Source: DATIJP01 sp964569185 (GTDB lineage Bacteria; Chlamydiota; Chlamydiia; Chlamydiales; Rhabdochlamydiaceae). Taken from it: DNA of 49,242 nucleotides. The notes below the pieces were generated by a model, which was not told where the DNA came from, did no database searches, and saw only the letters and a list, made by a program, of their open reading frames with translations. Positions 1 through 7,904 of the stretch are shown one piece after another; position 1 is the first letter of the stretch, and every line of letters begins with the position of its first letter. The position numbers were made by a program, and so were the translations under genes. The stretch spans positions 1 through 49,242 of the forward strand of contig CAZMTP010000004.1 of NCBI GenBank assembly GCA_964569185.1, read 5' to 3'.

Positions 1-53
1 AGAGCGCCTGTCTTACACACAGGTGGTCATAGGTTCGAGTCCTGTTGCGCCCA
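1..53 (+). tRNA. tRNA-Val (anticodon TAC), 5' part outside the window
   Basis: The anticodon arm is complete at 7-23, with stem CCTGT/ACAGG and loop CTTACAC, giving anticodon TAC (valine). The T arm follows with loop TTCGAGT. The 3' acceptor strand TGCGCCC plus discriminator A ends at 53. The D arm and the 5' acceptor strand lie upstream of the window, so the gene is partial. It is followed 11 bases later by tRNA-Asp, so the two were probably transcribed together. Confidence 0.9.
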
Positions 54-64
54 TGCGTTTTTTT

Positions 65-141
65 GCGGGAGTAGTTCAATTGGTTAGAGCACCGCCCTGT
101 CACGGCGGAAGTTGCGGGTTCGAGCCCCGTCTCCCGCGCCA
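65..141 (+). tRNA. tRNA-Asp (anticodon GTC)
   Basis: This is a complete cloverleaf. Acceptor strands GCGGGAG (65-71) and CTCCCGC (131-137) pair fully. The anticodon stem CCGCC/GGCGG encloses loop CTGTCAC with anticodon GTC. The T loop is TTCGAGC. The discriminator is G138 and the CCA end is encoded in the DNA at 139-141. Confidence 0.95.
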
Positions 142-181
142 TTTCTTTTCTTTTTAAAGGCAACTGTCTATAAGGAATTTT

Positions 182-1093
182 ATGGTGAGCACTTACACGA
201 AACCGACCCTCTTCTGGCACTACTTTAGAGATTTTTTTTGGATCGCTATAGGCGCTTTTTTAGCCGCTGTCTCTATCCGTGTTTTCTTATTTCCCAATCA
301 TTTGATTGACGGCGGAGTGGTGGGCGTCGCCCTGATCTTAGCCCGTCTCTTTGGGGATAATTATCTCTCCTATTTCTTGCTTGTGCTCAACCTGCCCTTT
401 GTGGTTTTAGCATTCCGTCTGATCCGGCGCACCTTTGTGGTGCATATGCTCATTGCGATCCTGCTTTTTGCGGGAAGTTTATTGCTTTTGGAAACCACGC
501 CTCCTTTTCAAGGAGAGGTGCTTGAAATTGTAGTATTTGGAGGCGCCATTTTAGGCGTCGGCGTCGGTCTGATTATCCGTAATGGCGGCTGCGTCGACGG
601 CACAGAGATCATGGCCATTATTTTGAATCGCAAATGGGGATTTACGATCGGTCAGATTGTGCTGATCGCCAATATTTTTGTATTCGGCGCCTATGGCCTG
701 ATCTTTAGAGACTGGCATATCGCGCTGCAATCGCTGATGACCTACATTGTCGCGTTTAAAATGATCGATCTAGTGATCGTTGGCTTAGACGAACTAAAAT
801 CTGTGATGGTGATGTCTTCAAAGCCCACAGAACTTGCGAAAATCATCATGAAAGAGATGGGCCTGGGACTCACGATCATGCATGGAAAAGGCGGCTATTC
901 CGGAGCGTCGCGCGAGATCATTTTTATCATTGTGGAAAGATTGGATTTAGCACAGCTAAAAGAGATTGTGCTGCGAGAAGATCCGGAAGCATTTATGGCT
1001 GTTGAAAACCTGCATGAAGTAGTCACAGGAAAGCAGGCCACCTTTATCCCCTATCGCAAACGAAGAAAAGGATTTAAAAAGTTTGCCCCGTAA
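182..1093 (+). CDS. YitT family membrane protein
   Basis: The 303-residue protein has about six hydrophobic segments in its first 200 residues, starting after a short charged N-terminus. A soluble domain follows (about 205-295) with the DUF2179 signature: an L-D-E-L-K-S-V-M-V-M-S strand and a later GKGGYSGASREIIFIIV segment. This is the layout of the YitT/DUF161-DUF2179 family, inner-membrane proteins of unknown transport or sensing role. The ATG start lies 40 bases after tRNA-Asp. The stop codon overlaps the next gene by 11 bases, so the two are probably co-transcribed. The family call is firm; the function is not known. Confidence 0.85.
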   Translation: MVSTYTKPTLFWHYFRDFFWIAIGAFLAAVSIRVFLFPNHLIDGGVVGVALILARLFGDNYLSYFLLVLNLPFVVLAFRLIRRTFVVHMLIAILLFAGSLLLLETTPPFQGEVLEIVVFGGAILGVGVGLIIRNGGCVDGTEIMAIILNRKWGFTIGQIVLIANIFVFGAYGLIFRDWHIALQSLMTYIVAFKMIDLVIVGLDELKSVMVMSSKPTELAKIIMKEMGLGLTIMHGKGGYSGASREIIFIIVERLDLAQLKEIVLREDPEAFMAVENLHEVVTGKQATFIPYRKRRKGFKKFAP

Positions 1094-1781
1094 ATCTAAA
1101 AAAACTGCGCCAAAGACTGCAATGGTCCTACCTCAAAACGTTGAGGCCTGGCGCGTTTTTCGTATTCTGTCTGAATTTGTGGAAGGATTTGAAAAATTAA
1201 CCAATCTGGGTCCTTCCGTCACTATTTTTGGCTCGACCCAGACAAAAAAAACCAACCGCCACTATAAACAGGCTGAACTACTGGCTAAAAAGTTGGTGAA
1301 AAAAGGCTTTGCTGTGACCACAGGCGGCGGCCCGGGCATCATGGAAGCGGCCAATAAAGGCGCTTATGAAGCCGGCGGGCTATCGTGCGGGGTCTGCATT
1401 GATCTGCCTCAAGAAGAAAAACCGAACCGCTACATCAATGAAAAATATCTGCTTAAATTCCGCTATTTTTTTGTGCGCAAAGTGATGTTTGTCCGCTATG
1501 CGGCCGCCTTTGTCGCCTTTCCTGGGGGATTTGGGACCTTAAATGAACTCTTTGAATGTTTAACGCTGATCCAAACAAGAAAAACCAAACCTTTCCCTAT
1601 CTATCTTGTAGGAAAAGACTATTGGGCACCCTTGATCGAGTGGCTCAATGAGACAGTGCTCTGTAAAGGCTGCATTGACGAACATGGATTTAATCTTGTG
1701 ACCGTTTCGGATGATCTAGACAAGATCGCAGACGAAATCCATACCCATTACAAAAAGGTGAAATCTCTAGAAAACTTTTGA
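1083..1781 (+). CDS. LOG family protein (TIGR00730-type Rossmann fold)
   Basis: The 232-residue protein carries GGGPGIMEAANKGAYEAGG and PGGFGTLNELFE, the two motifs of the 'Lonely Guy' family. Characterised members release the base from nucleoside 5'-monophosphates (cytokinin riboside monophosphate phosphoribohydrolase). The physiological substrate in a chlamydia is unknown. The frame opens at a TTG overlapping yitT; an ATG at 1122 is an alternative start that still keeps the whole Rossmann domain. The 3' end overlaps the convergent rfbA by 34 bases, so the C-terminal residues of both proteins come from opposite strands of the same DNA. Confidence 0.85.
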   Translation: MPRKSKKTAPKTAMVLPQNVEAWRVFRILSEFVEGFEKLTNLGPSVTIFGSTQTKKTNRHYKQAELLAKKLVKKGFAVTTGGGPGIMEAANKGAYEAGGLSCGVCIDLPQEEKPNRYINEKYLLKFRYFFVRKVMFVRYAAAFVAFPGGFGTLNELFECLTLIQTRKTKPFPIYLVGKDYWAPLIEWLNETVLCKGCIDEHGFNLVTVSDDLDKIADEIHTHYKKVKSLENF

Positions 1782-2638
1782 GCGATCTCCAACAGATAGG
1801 CGCCATATTCAGATTGAGAAAAGAATTGGGCCCGCTCTAAAAACTGCTCTTCATCAATATAACCCATTTTATAAGCAATTTCTTCAATGCAGCCGATCTT
1901 AATCCCTTGACGTGCCTGGATCGCTTGCACATAGGCAGCCGCATTTTGTAGGGCATCACAGGTTCCGGTATCCAGCCAAGCAAATCCCCTATCAAACAGA
2001 TGCAGATCCAGCTCTCCCCTCTCCAAATAGGCCCGATTAAGGTCTGTGATCTCTAATTCGCCCCGTGCGGAAGGCCGAAGCTCTTTGGCAAGATCTACCA
2101 CTGATTGATCATAAAAATAGAGACCAGTCACCGCATAGCGTGAAGGGGCCTCTTTAGGTTTTTCAATAATATCGATCATCTTTCCTTTTTCATTGAAAAC
2201 GATCACCCCATAACGCTCTGGATCTTTCACTTCATATCCAAAGATCCTCCCCCCTTTTTGCAGCTTCACAGAGTCTTGCAATACTTGAGAAAGATGGTGG
2301 CCATAAAAAATATTATCTCCCAAAATTAAAGCCACATTTTGATTTTCAATAAACGATTTTCCAATTAAAAAGGCCTCCGCAATTCCTCGGGGGAAAGGCT
2401 GCGCTGCATAAGAAAAGGAGAGACCTAGAGCAGAGCCATCCTGAAAGATGGCCTGGAAGCGTTCTACATCTTGGGGTGTTGAAATGATTAAAATCTCACG
2501 TATGCCCGCTAGCATGAGCACCGAAAGCGGGTAATAGATCATCGGCTTATCGTAAATGGGCAGGAGCTGCTTGCAGGTGCTTAGAGTACTCGGGTAGAGC
2601 CGCGTGCCCCGCCCACCTGCTAATATAATGCCTTTCAT
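1748..2638 (-). CDS. rfbA: glucose-1-phosphate thymidylyltransferase
   Basis: The 296-residue protein begins MKGIILAGGRGTRLYPSTL, the nucleotide-binding loop of RmlA/RfbA, followed by QLLPIYDKPMIYYPLSVLM. Later motifs are LILGDNIFYG, the EKP segment (DIIEKPKEAPS) and FAWLDTGT. Length matches RmlA (about 290). It would join dTTP and glucose-1-phosphate to make dTDP-glucose, the first step towards dTDP-rhamnose and other deoxysugars. No rfbB, rfbC or rfbD is beside it, so the pathway is either incomplete or encoded elsewhere. The gene lies downstream of two unknown AT-rich genes, with a possible terminator between. Confidence 0.93.
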   Translation of the reverse strand: MKGIILAGGRGTRLYPSTLSTCKQLLPIYDKPMIYYPLSVLMLAGIREILIISTPQDVERFQAIFQDGSALGLSFSYAAQPFPRGIAEAFLIGKSFIENQNVALILGDNIFYGHHLSQVLQDSVKLQKGGRIFGYEVKDPERYGVIVFNEKGKMIDIIEKPKEAPSRYAVTGLYFYDQSVVDLAKELRPSARGELEITDLNRAYLERGELDLHLFDRGFAWLDTGTCDALQNAAAYVQAIQARQGIKIGCIEEIAYKMGYIDEEQFLERAQFFSQSEYGAYLLEIAQKFSRDFTFL

Positions 2639-2644
2639 TGGAAC

Positions 2645-2667
2645 AAAAATAGCTCAGGCTACTTTTT
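2645..2667 (-). terminator. possible stem-loop terminator between the Ser-rich gene and rfbA
   Basis: A short stem TAGC/GCTA with loop TCAG is bordered by A and T runs on both sides, so in either direction it ends in a five-T tract. It lies between the stop of the 262-residue gene (2689) and the start of rfbA (2638). The stem is only four G/C-containing pairs extended by A-T pairs, so it may be weak. Confidence 0.35.
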
Positions 2668-2688
2668 CTTTCCTAGAGAAAAAACAAT

Positions 2689-3477
2689 CTATTTACCTTT
2701 AGATTTAACGACTAGATCATTGTATAAGCGCATGAGATAACTGCTATCTATGCTATATTCTCTAGCAATCGCAACAAATTTTTCTTTAGGTGCTGATTCT
2801 TGTTTTAACTTAACAAGAGCATCCCGATATTTACGCGCAGTTGCTAAATTCACTTTATTTGTAACAGCTGCTACCTCTAAATCTCCTGAGTCATCTCCAT
2901 CTAAAACTACGCCTGTGAGGACTGATTTTAGATTTTGATATGCTATAGGATCTCCAATGCTCATTGTAAAATCAGTAATTCCTTTTTTTTTGTATGCTTG
3001 ATCTAATGCAAGCCATGAAGCTCCCATTTTTTTGGTATCAGCTGGTTCTTTAGCTTTACTTGGAGATTGTATTCTTTGTAAACTTAATCTCCTTCGCGGG
3101 CTTTCCATAGATTGAGATGGCTGAGATGAGATGACACTAGAAACAGAGGTAGGCAATGTTCCACTCTGTTGCGAGGACGCAGAGGAAGACTCCACTGCCC
3201 CAATAGAACTCGCAGAATGTGTTCTTCGAAACGAAGGTATCCTTCTCTGTAAAGGGCTTGCCGCAGACGCAAGACCTAATGGCCGGGAGGGCATATGAGA
3301 AACAGATGCAGATGCTGTTCCACTCTGTTGTGCGGGTACTGATGATGATTCCATTGACGCAATAGAACTCGCAGAATGTGTTCTTCGAAACGAAGGTATC
3401 CTTCTCCGTAAAGGGCTTGGCTGAGATGTTGTTGATGATATGACACTAGAAACAGATGTTGGCAATGTTCCACTCAT
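2689..3477 (-). CDS. unknown Ser-rich protein with internal duplication and HTH-like C-terminus
   Basis: I do not recognise this 262-residue protein. Residues 1-145 are rich in Ser, Thr, Pro and Arg and contain two copies of RRIPSFRRTHSASSI (about 25-39 and 79-92), produced by a 159-base DNA duplication. SGTLPTSVSSVISS occurs near the start and again near 105. Residues 199-262 form a helical module with two helix-turn-helix-like motifs (A204 and A238 at the conserved alanine). The upstream 391-residue gene shares both the SGTLPT motif and the C-terminal module, so the two are paralogs. AAGGAA precedes the ATG. A disordered Ser-rich N-terminus suits a type III secreted protein, but this is inference. 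Confidence 0.7.
   Translation of the reverse strand: MSGTLPTSVSSVISSTTSQPSPLRRRIPSFRRTHSASSIASMESSSVPAQQSGTASASVSHMPSRPLGLASAASPLQRRIPSFRRTHSASSIGAVESSSASSQQSGTLPTSVSSVISSQPSQSMESPRRRLSLQRIQSPSKAKEPADTKKMGASWLALDQAYKKKGITDFTMSIGDPIAYQNLKSVLTGVVLDGDDSGDLEVAAVTNKVNLATARKYRDALVKLKQESAPKEKFVAIAREYSIDSSYLMRLYNDLVVKSKGK
3201..3419. repeat. 159-bp-period direct repeat inside the Ser-rich gene
   Basis: A 60-base segment at 3201-3260 recurs at 3360-3419 with a single difference (59/60). It encodes the duplicated RRIPSFRRTHSASS segment. Sequence outside the 60 bases is only loosely similar, so selection or recent conversion has kept this core nearly identical. Confidence 0.9.
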
Positions 3478-3519
3478 AAAATTATTCCTTTATTTTTAAT
3501 AATTAAAATTTAAATCAAT

Positions 3520-4695
3520 TTATTTTTTTGGCTTTTGGTATAACTGATTAAGATATATTGCATCAATACTATAAAGTGCGGCCGTAGCTGTGATCTTTTT
3601 TTGCAATTGGTTAGTCTCCTGATCATAAGGTTCCCCCTTACGCAGTTCCTGAAGCGCTTCTCTATAATTTTTTAATGTTTCTAGCTCATAGGAAGAGGAA
3701 TCAGCAACTTTTTGGAAATCTTCCTCTGTAGGATTTTCGCCAAGCGCTTGAATCGCACCTTCTAATCTTTTAAAAAGTGCTATTCTAATCCTTCCAAGAG
3801 AACTTGTTTGAGTTCTAGCCAGTGTCTGAAAACGCAATCCCATTCTAGGCAATGGTGTTTCTTTATTATCAGCTTCAATAGAGGGTGCTAGTCTCATAGA
3901 AGTAGAAGGAGAAGAAAAGCTTGAAGTAACTAAAGATTGCATTGCTGAAGAGACAACTGGGATCTCTATTACCTGAATGAGACGTGCAGAATGTGCTTTA
4001 GGATTTATTGCTCTTTGAAGCAACATATGGCGATCCACTTGATGTTTCTCGGCTATTTGCTTTAATCTGCCTTTTGCAACAATAATGAATCGGCGCATTT
4101 TTATTTCATTGACGCCATGTTTTTCTGCTAATTTTTCAATTAAAAAATCTATAGAACCTTGGTCTTCAAATTCTTTAATCGCGTTTTTAATTTTTGCTAT
4201 TATATTTTGAAGGACAGGGCGTGCTTTTTCCATTGCTGTACTCCTTGGCGCCATGGGCTCATCAAGCTTCTTATTAAGTTCTTGCACAGAAGAAGTCTGC
4301 GACGCAGAATCGATCAATGCAGCCAAATTTTCGAGCGGAATATTTAATTCATTGGGAATAGTTTGTATTTCAAGTAGTGCTGCTTGGTAGCGCTGCTCTA
4401 TATCAAGCCTAGGGGTCTCTACAGTAAGTAAAGAAGGAGGCAAAGGAATACGACGGGACAATCTTCTAGTTTCGCGATCAACCGAAGCGTTTTTTAAACT
4501 AAAAGTGCTGCTCTGTAACTCTGCTACTACAGAACTAACTCTAGTGGGTAGAGTTCCAGAAACAGAGGCAATTGAAGAAGAACAAGTCGCAAAACTCTCT
4601 TCCGCTTGCTTTAATTTAGGAAAATCTAGGTCAGTTGATGCCACCGTTAAAGAAGCACTTTGACTGCTTGATGTTGTAGAAGAAATTGATGCCAT
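3520..4695 (-). CDS. unknown protein, paralog of the downstream Ser-rich gene, HTH-like motifs
   Basis: I do not recognise this 391-residue protein. Residues 1-75 are Ser/Thr-rich with SGTLPTRVSSVV, matching the SGTLPTSVSSV of its neighbour, and RRLSRRIPLPP follows. Four segments (about 186-204, 211-229, 327-345, 368-386) fit one ungapped pattern: A, four residues, V/I/Y, an acidic or Asn residue, three residues, L/M. Examples are IEKLAEKHGVNEIKM and LKQIAEKHQVDRHML. The last two form the C-terminal module shared with the 262-residue protein. No clear ribosome-binding site precedes the ATG. Flanks and gene are AT-rich compared with the acc operon. A DNA-binding or host-directed role is possible but unproven. 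Confidence 0.7.
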   Translation of the reverse strand: MASISSTTSSSQSASLTVASTDLDFPKLKQAEESFATCSSSIASVSGTLPTRVSSVVAELQSSTFSLKNASVDRETRRLSRRIPLPPSLLTVETPRLDIEQRYQAALLEIQTIPNELNIPLENLAALIDSASQTSSVQELNKKLDEPMAPRSTAMEKARPVLQNIIAKIKNAIKEFEDQGSIDFLIEKLAEKHGVNEIKMRRFIIVAKGRLKQIAEKHQVDRHMLLQRAINPKAHSARLIQVIEIPVVSSAMQSLVTSSFSSPSTSMRLAPSIEADNKETPLPRMGLRFQTLARTQTSSLGRIRIALFKRLEGAIQALGENPTEEDFQKVADSSSYELETLKNYREALQELRKGEPYDQETNQLQKKITATAALYSIDAIYLNQLYQKPKK

Positions 4696-4837
4696 AATAT
4701 GATTTTTTATTAATTTTTTTAATCTGCTAAAGATTATATCAAAAAAAATATTTTAAATCCTTAAAAAAGGATGCTTTTTAACCAATTAAAAATGAATAAG
4801 TTAGTGAAAAATCAAACAAAAAGTCTATGTAGACACT

Positions 4838-6196
4838 TTAGAATTCGAAACGGCAGCCGTCTTGAATCAACTGATCAATATAGTTAATAAAATAGTCGTT
4901 CTTTAAGAACCGCTCGTCTTGCAACATATATTTATGAAAAGGGATGGTGGTTTTCATGCCGCTAATATGAAACTCTGCAAGCGCTCTTTTTGCAACAGCA
5001 ATCGCATCTCCACGATCTTTTCCACGTACAATCAGCTTCGCAATCATCGAATCATAATTAGGAGGGATCCGGTAGCCTGTATAACAGGCAGTATCGATAC
5101 GTACATGGGGCCCACCCGGCGGTATAAAATGTTCTAAAAGCCCTGGTGAGGGTGCAAAATTGTGCTGTGGATCCTCGGCGTTGATGCGCAACTGGATTGC
5201 ATGGCCATTGATCACTATATCTTTTTGTTTAAAGCTAAGTTTTTCTCCGCGTGCAATCTTGATCTGCTCACGGATCAGATCGATGCCTGTGAGCTCTTCT
5301 GTGATGGTATGCTCCACCTGGATCCGTGTGTTTACCTCCATAAAATAGAAGTTCATTTTCTGATCCAAGAGAAACTCCACAGTGCCCACAGAGTAGTATT
5401 TTGCTGCTTTGACAATGGCAACGGCCGCTTCTCCAATTTTTTTGCGCAGCGACTCATTTAAAATGGGGCTTGGTGCTTCTTCAATCAGCTTTTGGCGCCG
5501 TCGTTGAATAGTACAGTCTCTTTCCCCCAAATAGGCGTAATTTCCATGCTTATCGCCAATCACCTGGATCTCGATATGACGCGGATTCACGATCATTTTT
5601 TCTAAGTAAACATCCGGATTATTAAAGGCTGCTTCTGCCTCTGCGCGTGCGGCAGCAAACTGTCGGATAAACTCATCTTGATCATAGGCGATCCGAATGC
5701 CCTTGCCTCCACCGCCTGCTGTCGCTTTAATAAAAATCGGATAGCCAATTTTCTCTGCGACTTTCAGCGCTTCGTGCACATCTTCAACAATGCCTTCTGA
5801 ACCAGGGATCACAGGGCATTTGACCTGCTTGGCAGTCGCTTTGGCTTTGGCTTTGTCCCCAAGCATTGCAATGGCCTCATGCGAGGGTCCAATAAAGTTA
5901 AGCCCGCAGCTTTGGCAAATAGAGGCAAAATTGGCATTTTCTGCTAAGAAACCATAGCCGGGATGGATGGCATCCGCCTGTGTGATCTCGCACGCAGACA
6001 AGATATTAGGAATTTTTAAATAGGACTTTAACGAAGGAGGTTCTCCAATACAGATCGCCTCATCTGCATGGAGCACATGGAGCGCTTCTGCATCGGCTTG
6101 CGAATAAACCGCCACAGTTTGCAGTCCCATTTCATGGCAGGCGCGGATAATTCGGACTGCAATTTCTCCGCGATTGGCAATTAAAATTTTCTGCAT
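4838..6196 (-). CDS. accC: biotin carboxylase subunit of acetyl-CoA carboxylase
   Basis: The 452-residue protein is a full-length biotin carboxylase. It has the N-terminal MQKILIANRGEIAVRIIRA, the ATP-grasp glycine loop ATAGGGGKGIRIA, the HIEIQVIGD strand, the catalytic RDCTIQRRRQKLIEEAPSP segment and FMEVNTRIQVEHTITE with the metal-binding Glu and Asn. It carboxylates the biotin on AccB using ATP and bicarbonate, the first half-reaction of malonyl-CoA synthesis. It lies three bases after accB as the last gene of the rpe-yvcK-HAD-efp-accB-accC operon. AccB-AccC order is conserved in Chlamydia. Confidence 0.97.
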   Translation of the reverse strand: MQKILIANRGEIAVRIIRACHEMGLQTVAVYSQADAEALHVLHADEAICIGEPPSLKSYLKIPNILSACEITQADAIHPGYGFLAENANFASICQSCGLNFIGPSHEAIAMLGDKAKAKATAKQVKCPVIPGSEGIVEDVHEALKVAEKIGYPIFIKATAGGGGKGIRIAYDQDEFIRQFAAARAEAEAAFNNPDVYLEKMIVNPRHIEIQVIGDKHGNYAYLGERDCTIQRRRQKLIEEAPSPILNESLRKKIGEAAVAIVKAAKYYSVGTVEFLLDQKMNFYFMEVNTRIQVEHTITEELTGIDLIREQIKIARGEKLSFKQKDIVINGHAIQLRINAEDPQHNFAPSPGLLEHFIPPGGPHVRIDTACYTGYRIPPNYDSMIAKLIVRGKDRGDAIAVAKRALAEFHISGMKTTIPFHKYMLQDERFLKNDYFINYIDQLIQDGCRFEF

Positions 6197-6199
6197 ATT

Positions 6200-6679
6200 T
6201 TAGACTATACGAAACATTTTTGTTCCGAACTCAACAGGATGGCCGCTATCGACTAAAATTTCTGCGATCGTCCCGCTGACGCCCGCTTTAACTTCATTCA
6301 TCACTTTCATTGCTTCTATTATACATAAAATGGTCTCTTCCTCTACACGGTCTCCCACTTTCACAAAAGGAGGATCATCGGGAGAGGGGGAAGCATAAAA
6401 AGTGCCCACCATCGGAGAAGCCACATATTTCCCTGTTTTTTCCACTGTTTTTTCTGCTTCAGTAGAGGTGCGTTGAGGAAGAGTGTGATGCGCATGGTGC
6501 GGAATAAAATGTTCATGGACAGGAGGCAGAACATGCACAGTGCTTTGAACAGAAGGCGGCAGATGGTCTTCTTCTCTAACAAGCTCTAATTCGAATCCTT
6601 TTTCTTCTTTAATTCGAATTTTTTTGATGCCCGCCTTTTCCATCGTGGCCATCAATTCTTTAATCTGTTTCAAATCCAT
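6200..6679 (-). CDS. accB: biotin carboxyl carrier protein of acetyl-CoA carboxylase
   Basis: The 159-residue protein starts with the usual helical MDLKQIKELMATMEKAGIKK region, then a His/Pro-rich linker (about 40-80), then the biotinyl domain. The biotinylation motif IEAMKVMNEV puts the target lysine at K125, 34 residues from the end as usual. YVASPMVGTFYASPSPDDPPF is the domain's first strand pair with the protruding thumb expected in AccB. Length is normal. It is packed two bases after efp and three before accC, implying translational coupling. Confidence 0.97.
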   Translation of the reverse strand: MDLKQIKELMATMEKAGIKKIRIKEEKGFELELVREEDHLPPSVQSTVHVLPPVHEHFIPHHAHHTLPQRTSTEAEKTVEKTGKYVASPMVGTFYASPSPDDPPFVKVGDRVEEETILCIIEAMKVMNEVKAGVSGTIAEILVDSGHPVEFGTKMFRIV

Positions 6680-6681
6680 AG

Positions 6682-7251
6682 TTACACCCTTTGGACAAAT
6701 TCACTTGTCATTGTATCCACTTTGATGATGTCTCCCACCTCAACAAAAAGAGGGACATCGATACGCGCCCCTGTCTCTAATATCGCAACTTTTGTCGCAT
6801 TAGACATGGAGGGAAGCGCTTCAGAACTTTCGATCTTGGCGACCATCACCTCTAAAAATTGAGGGAGTTCAATAGAAAATACCTGGCTGCCATAGAACAT
6901 CGCTTTAATGGCAATGCCCTCTTTGAGATAATTGACTTTATCCGCAATAACCTGTCGCGGAATCAATACCTGCTCTAAATTATCGATATCGAGGAATAGA
7001 TAATCTTTTCCTTCTAAATAGAGAAATTCAAGCTGTCTTTCTTCTAAGAGAACTTCCTGGATAGCCTGTCCTTCTTTAAAATTCTTTTCGAGAAGTTCAT
7101 CACTCATTAAATCTTTCAGCTTAGTTTTAATGAAAGGGTTACCTTTAGCGACAGTCACTTTGACAGCCGATTCTACGCGGTAGATTTTTCCATCTAAGGA
7201 GATGGTCATCCCCGGGATGATCTGATTACTCGTCGTCGCAGTTTTGGTCAT
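6682..7251 (-). CDS. efp: elongation factor P (non-canonical tip loop)
   Basis: The 189-residue protein has the three OB/KOW-like domains of EF-P, which binds between the P and E sites and helps peptide bond formation at polyproline stretches. Domain I has IIPGMTISLDGKIYRV and then VTVAKGNPFIKTKL. The tip lysine is K36, but the usual PGKG is replaced by VAKG and the following G-x-A by N-P. Chlamydiae carry two efp copies; this position beside accB corresponds to efp1 (CT122 in C. trachomatis, from memory). The start overlaps the upstream HAD gene by four bases. Confidence 0.93.
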   Translation of the reverse strand: MTKTATTSNQIIPGMTISLDGKIYRVESAVKVTVAKGNPFIKTKLKDLMSDELLEKNFKEGQAIQEVLLEERQLEFLYLEGKDYLFLDIDNLEQVLIPRQVIADKVNYLKEGIAIKAMFYGSQVFSIELPQFLEVMVAKIESSEALPSMSNATKVAILETGARIDVPLFVEVGDIIKVDTMTSEFVQRV

Positions 7252-7904
7252 AACACTCCCATAAGTTCTTCTATTTCAGAAATTGTAAAGTCCACATGTT
7301 CTTTGGGACCTTGACTATTTTTTCCACGTCCCTTCATAAGATGGACAGTGGTCGCTCCAAGCTCTTTTGCAGGAGTAAGATCATTGCCGATCCGATCTCC
7401 CACGACAACTACCTGCTTAGGCAACAGTCCCAGTTCGTCCATAAGAGACTTATAATGCGATTTTTTGGACTCCATCTGAGCGACAGCAATTTTACAAAAA
7501 AGTGTGGGTTCCAGGCCAGCCTTTTTAATCTTTTCCATTTGAAAATGGGGATCTCCCATAGTGACAATGGCTAAAAAATGATTTTTTTTTAATTCAGATA
7601 AAACGTGCGCTGTCTGGCGCCATGTTTTAACAATAAAATCTTCAGGCAGCGGTTCCACTAAAGCTTGCAGTGCAATATCAAAAAAAGAGTTTGGTGCTTG
7701 GTAATGGCTTAATAAAGCAGAGAGCGTCTGCCTTGTTGCTTCCGCTTTGCTATTGAGCTGCTGCATGAGCTCATAGGCCTTTTCAAAAGAGTCTATTTTT
7801 AAACCTGCTTCAACCATGCGAGTGAGCGCTAGGTGGAGTTTAAAAGGCATAATGGTCCCAGAAGTGTCAATGAGGGTATCATCTAAATCAAAGATGACTA
7901 ACAA
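7248..7904 (-). CDS. HAD superfamily hydrolase
   Basis: The 218-residue protein opens with motif I FDLDDTLIDTSG (nucleophile D6, acid D8). Motif II falls in LAIVTMGDPHFQ, and motif IV is VVGDRIGNDLTPAKELG. A helical cap lies at about 18-95. This is the fold of small phosphatases of the phosphoglycolate phosphatase/YjjG type. The substrate cannot be read from sequence. It overlaps yvcK by 17 bases upstream and efp by four downstream, so it belongs to the operon. In C. trachomatis, as I recall the order, rpe and efp are adjacent, so this gene and yvcK are extra here. Confidence 0.88.
   Translation of the reverse strand: MLVIFDLDDTLIDTSGTIMPFKLHLALTRMVEAGLKIDSFEKAYELMQQLNSKAEATRQTLSALLSHYQAPNSFFDIALQALVEPLPEDFIVKTWRQTAHVLSELKKNHFLAIVTMGDPHFQMEKIKKAGLEPTLFCKIAVAQMESKKSHYKSLMDELGLLPKQVVVVGDRIGNDLTPAKELGATTVHLMKGRGKNSQGPKEHVDFTISEIEELMGVL

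Noticed and set aside
3084..3473. Two minus-strand frames overlapping the 262-residue gene
   Set aside because: They are another frame of the same 159-bp duplicated region and share their similarity only because of the repeat.
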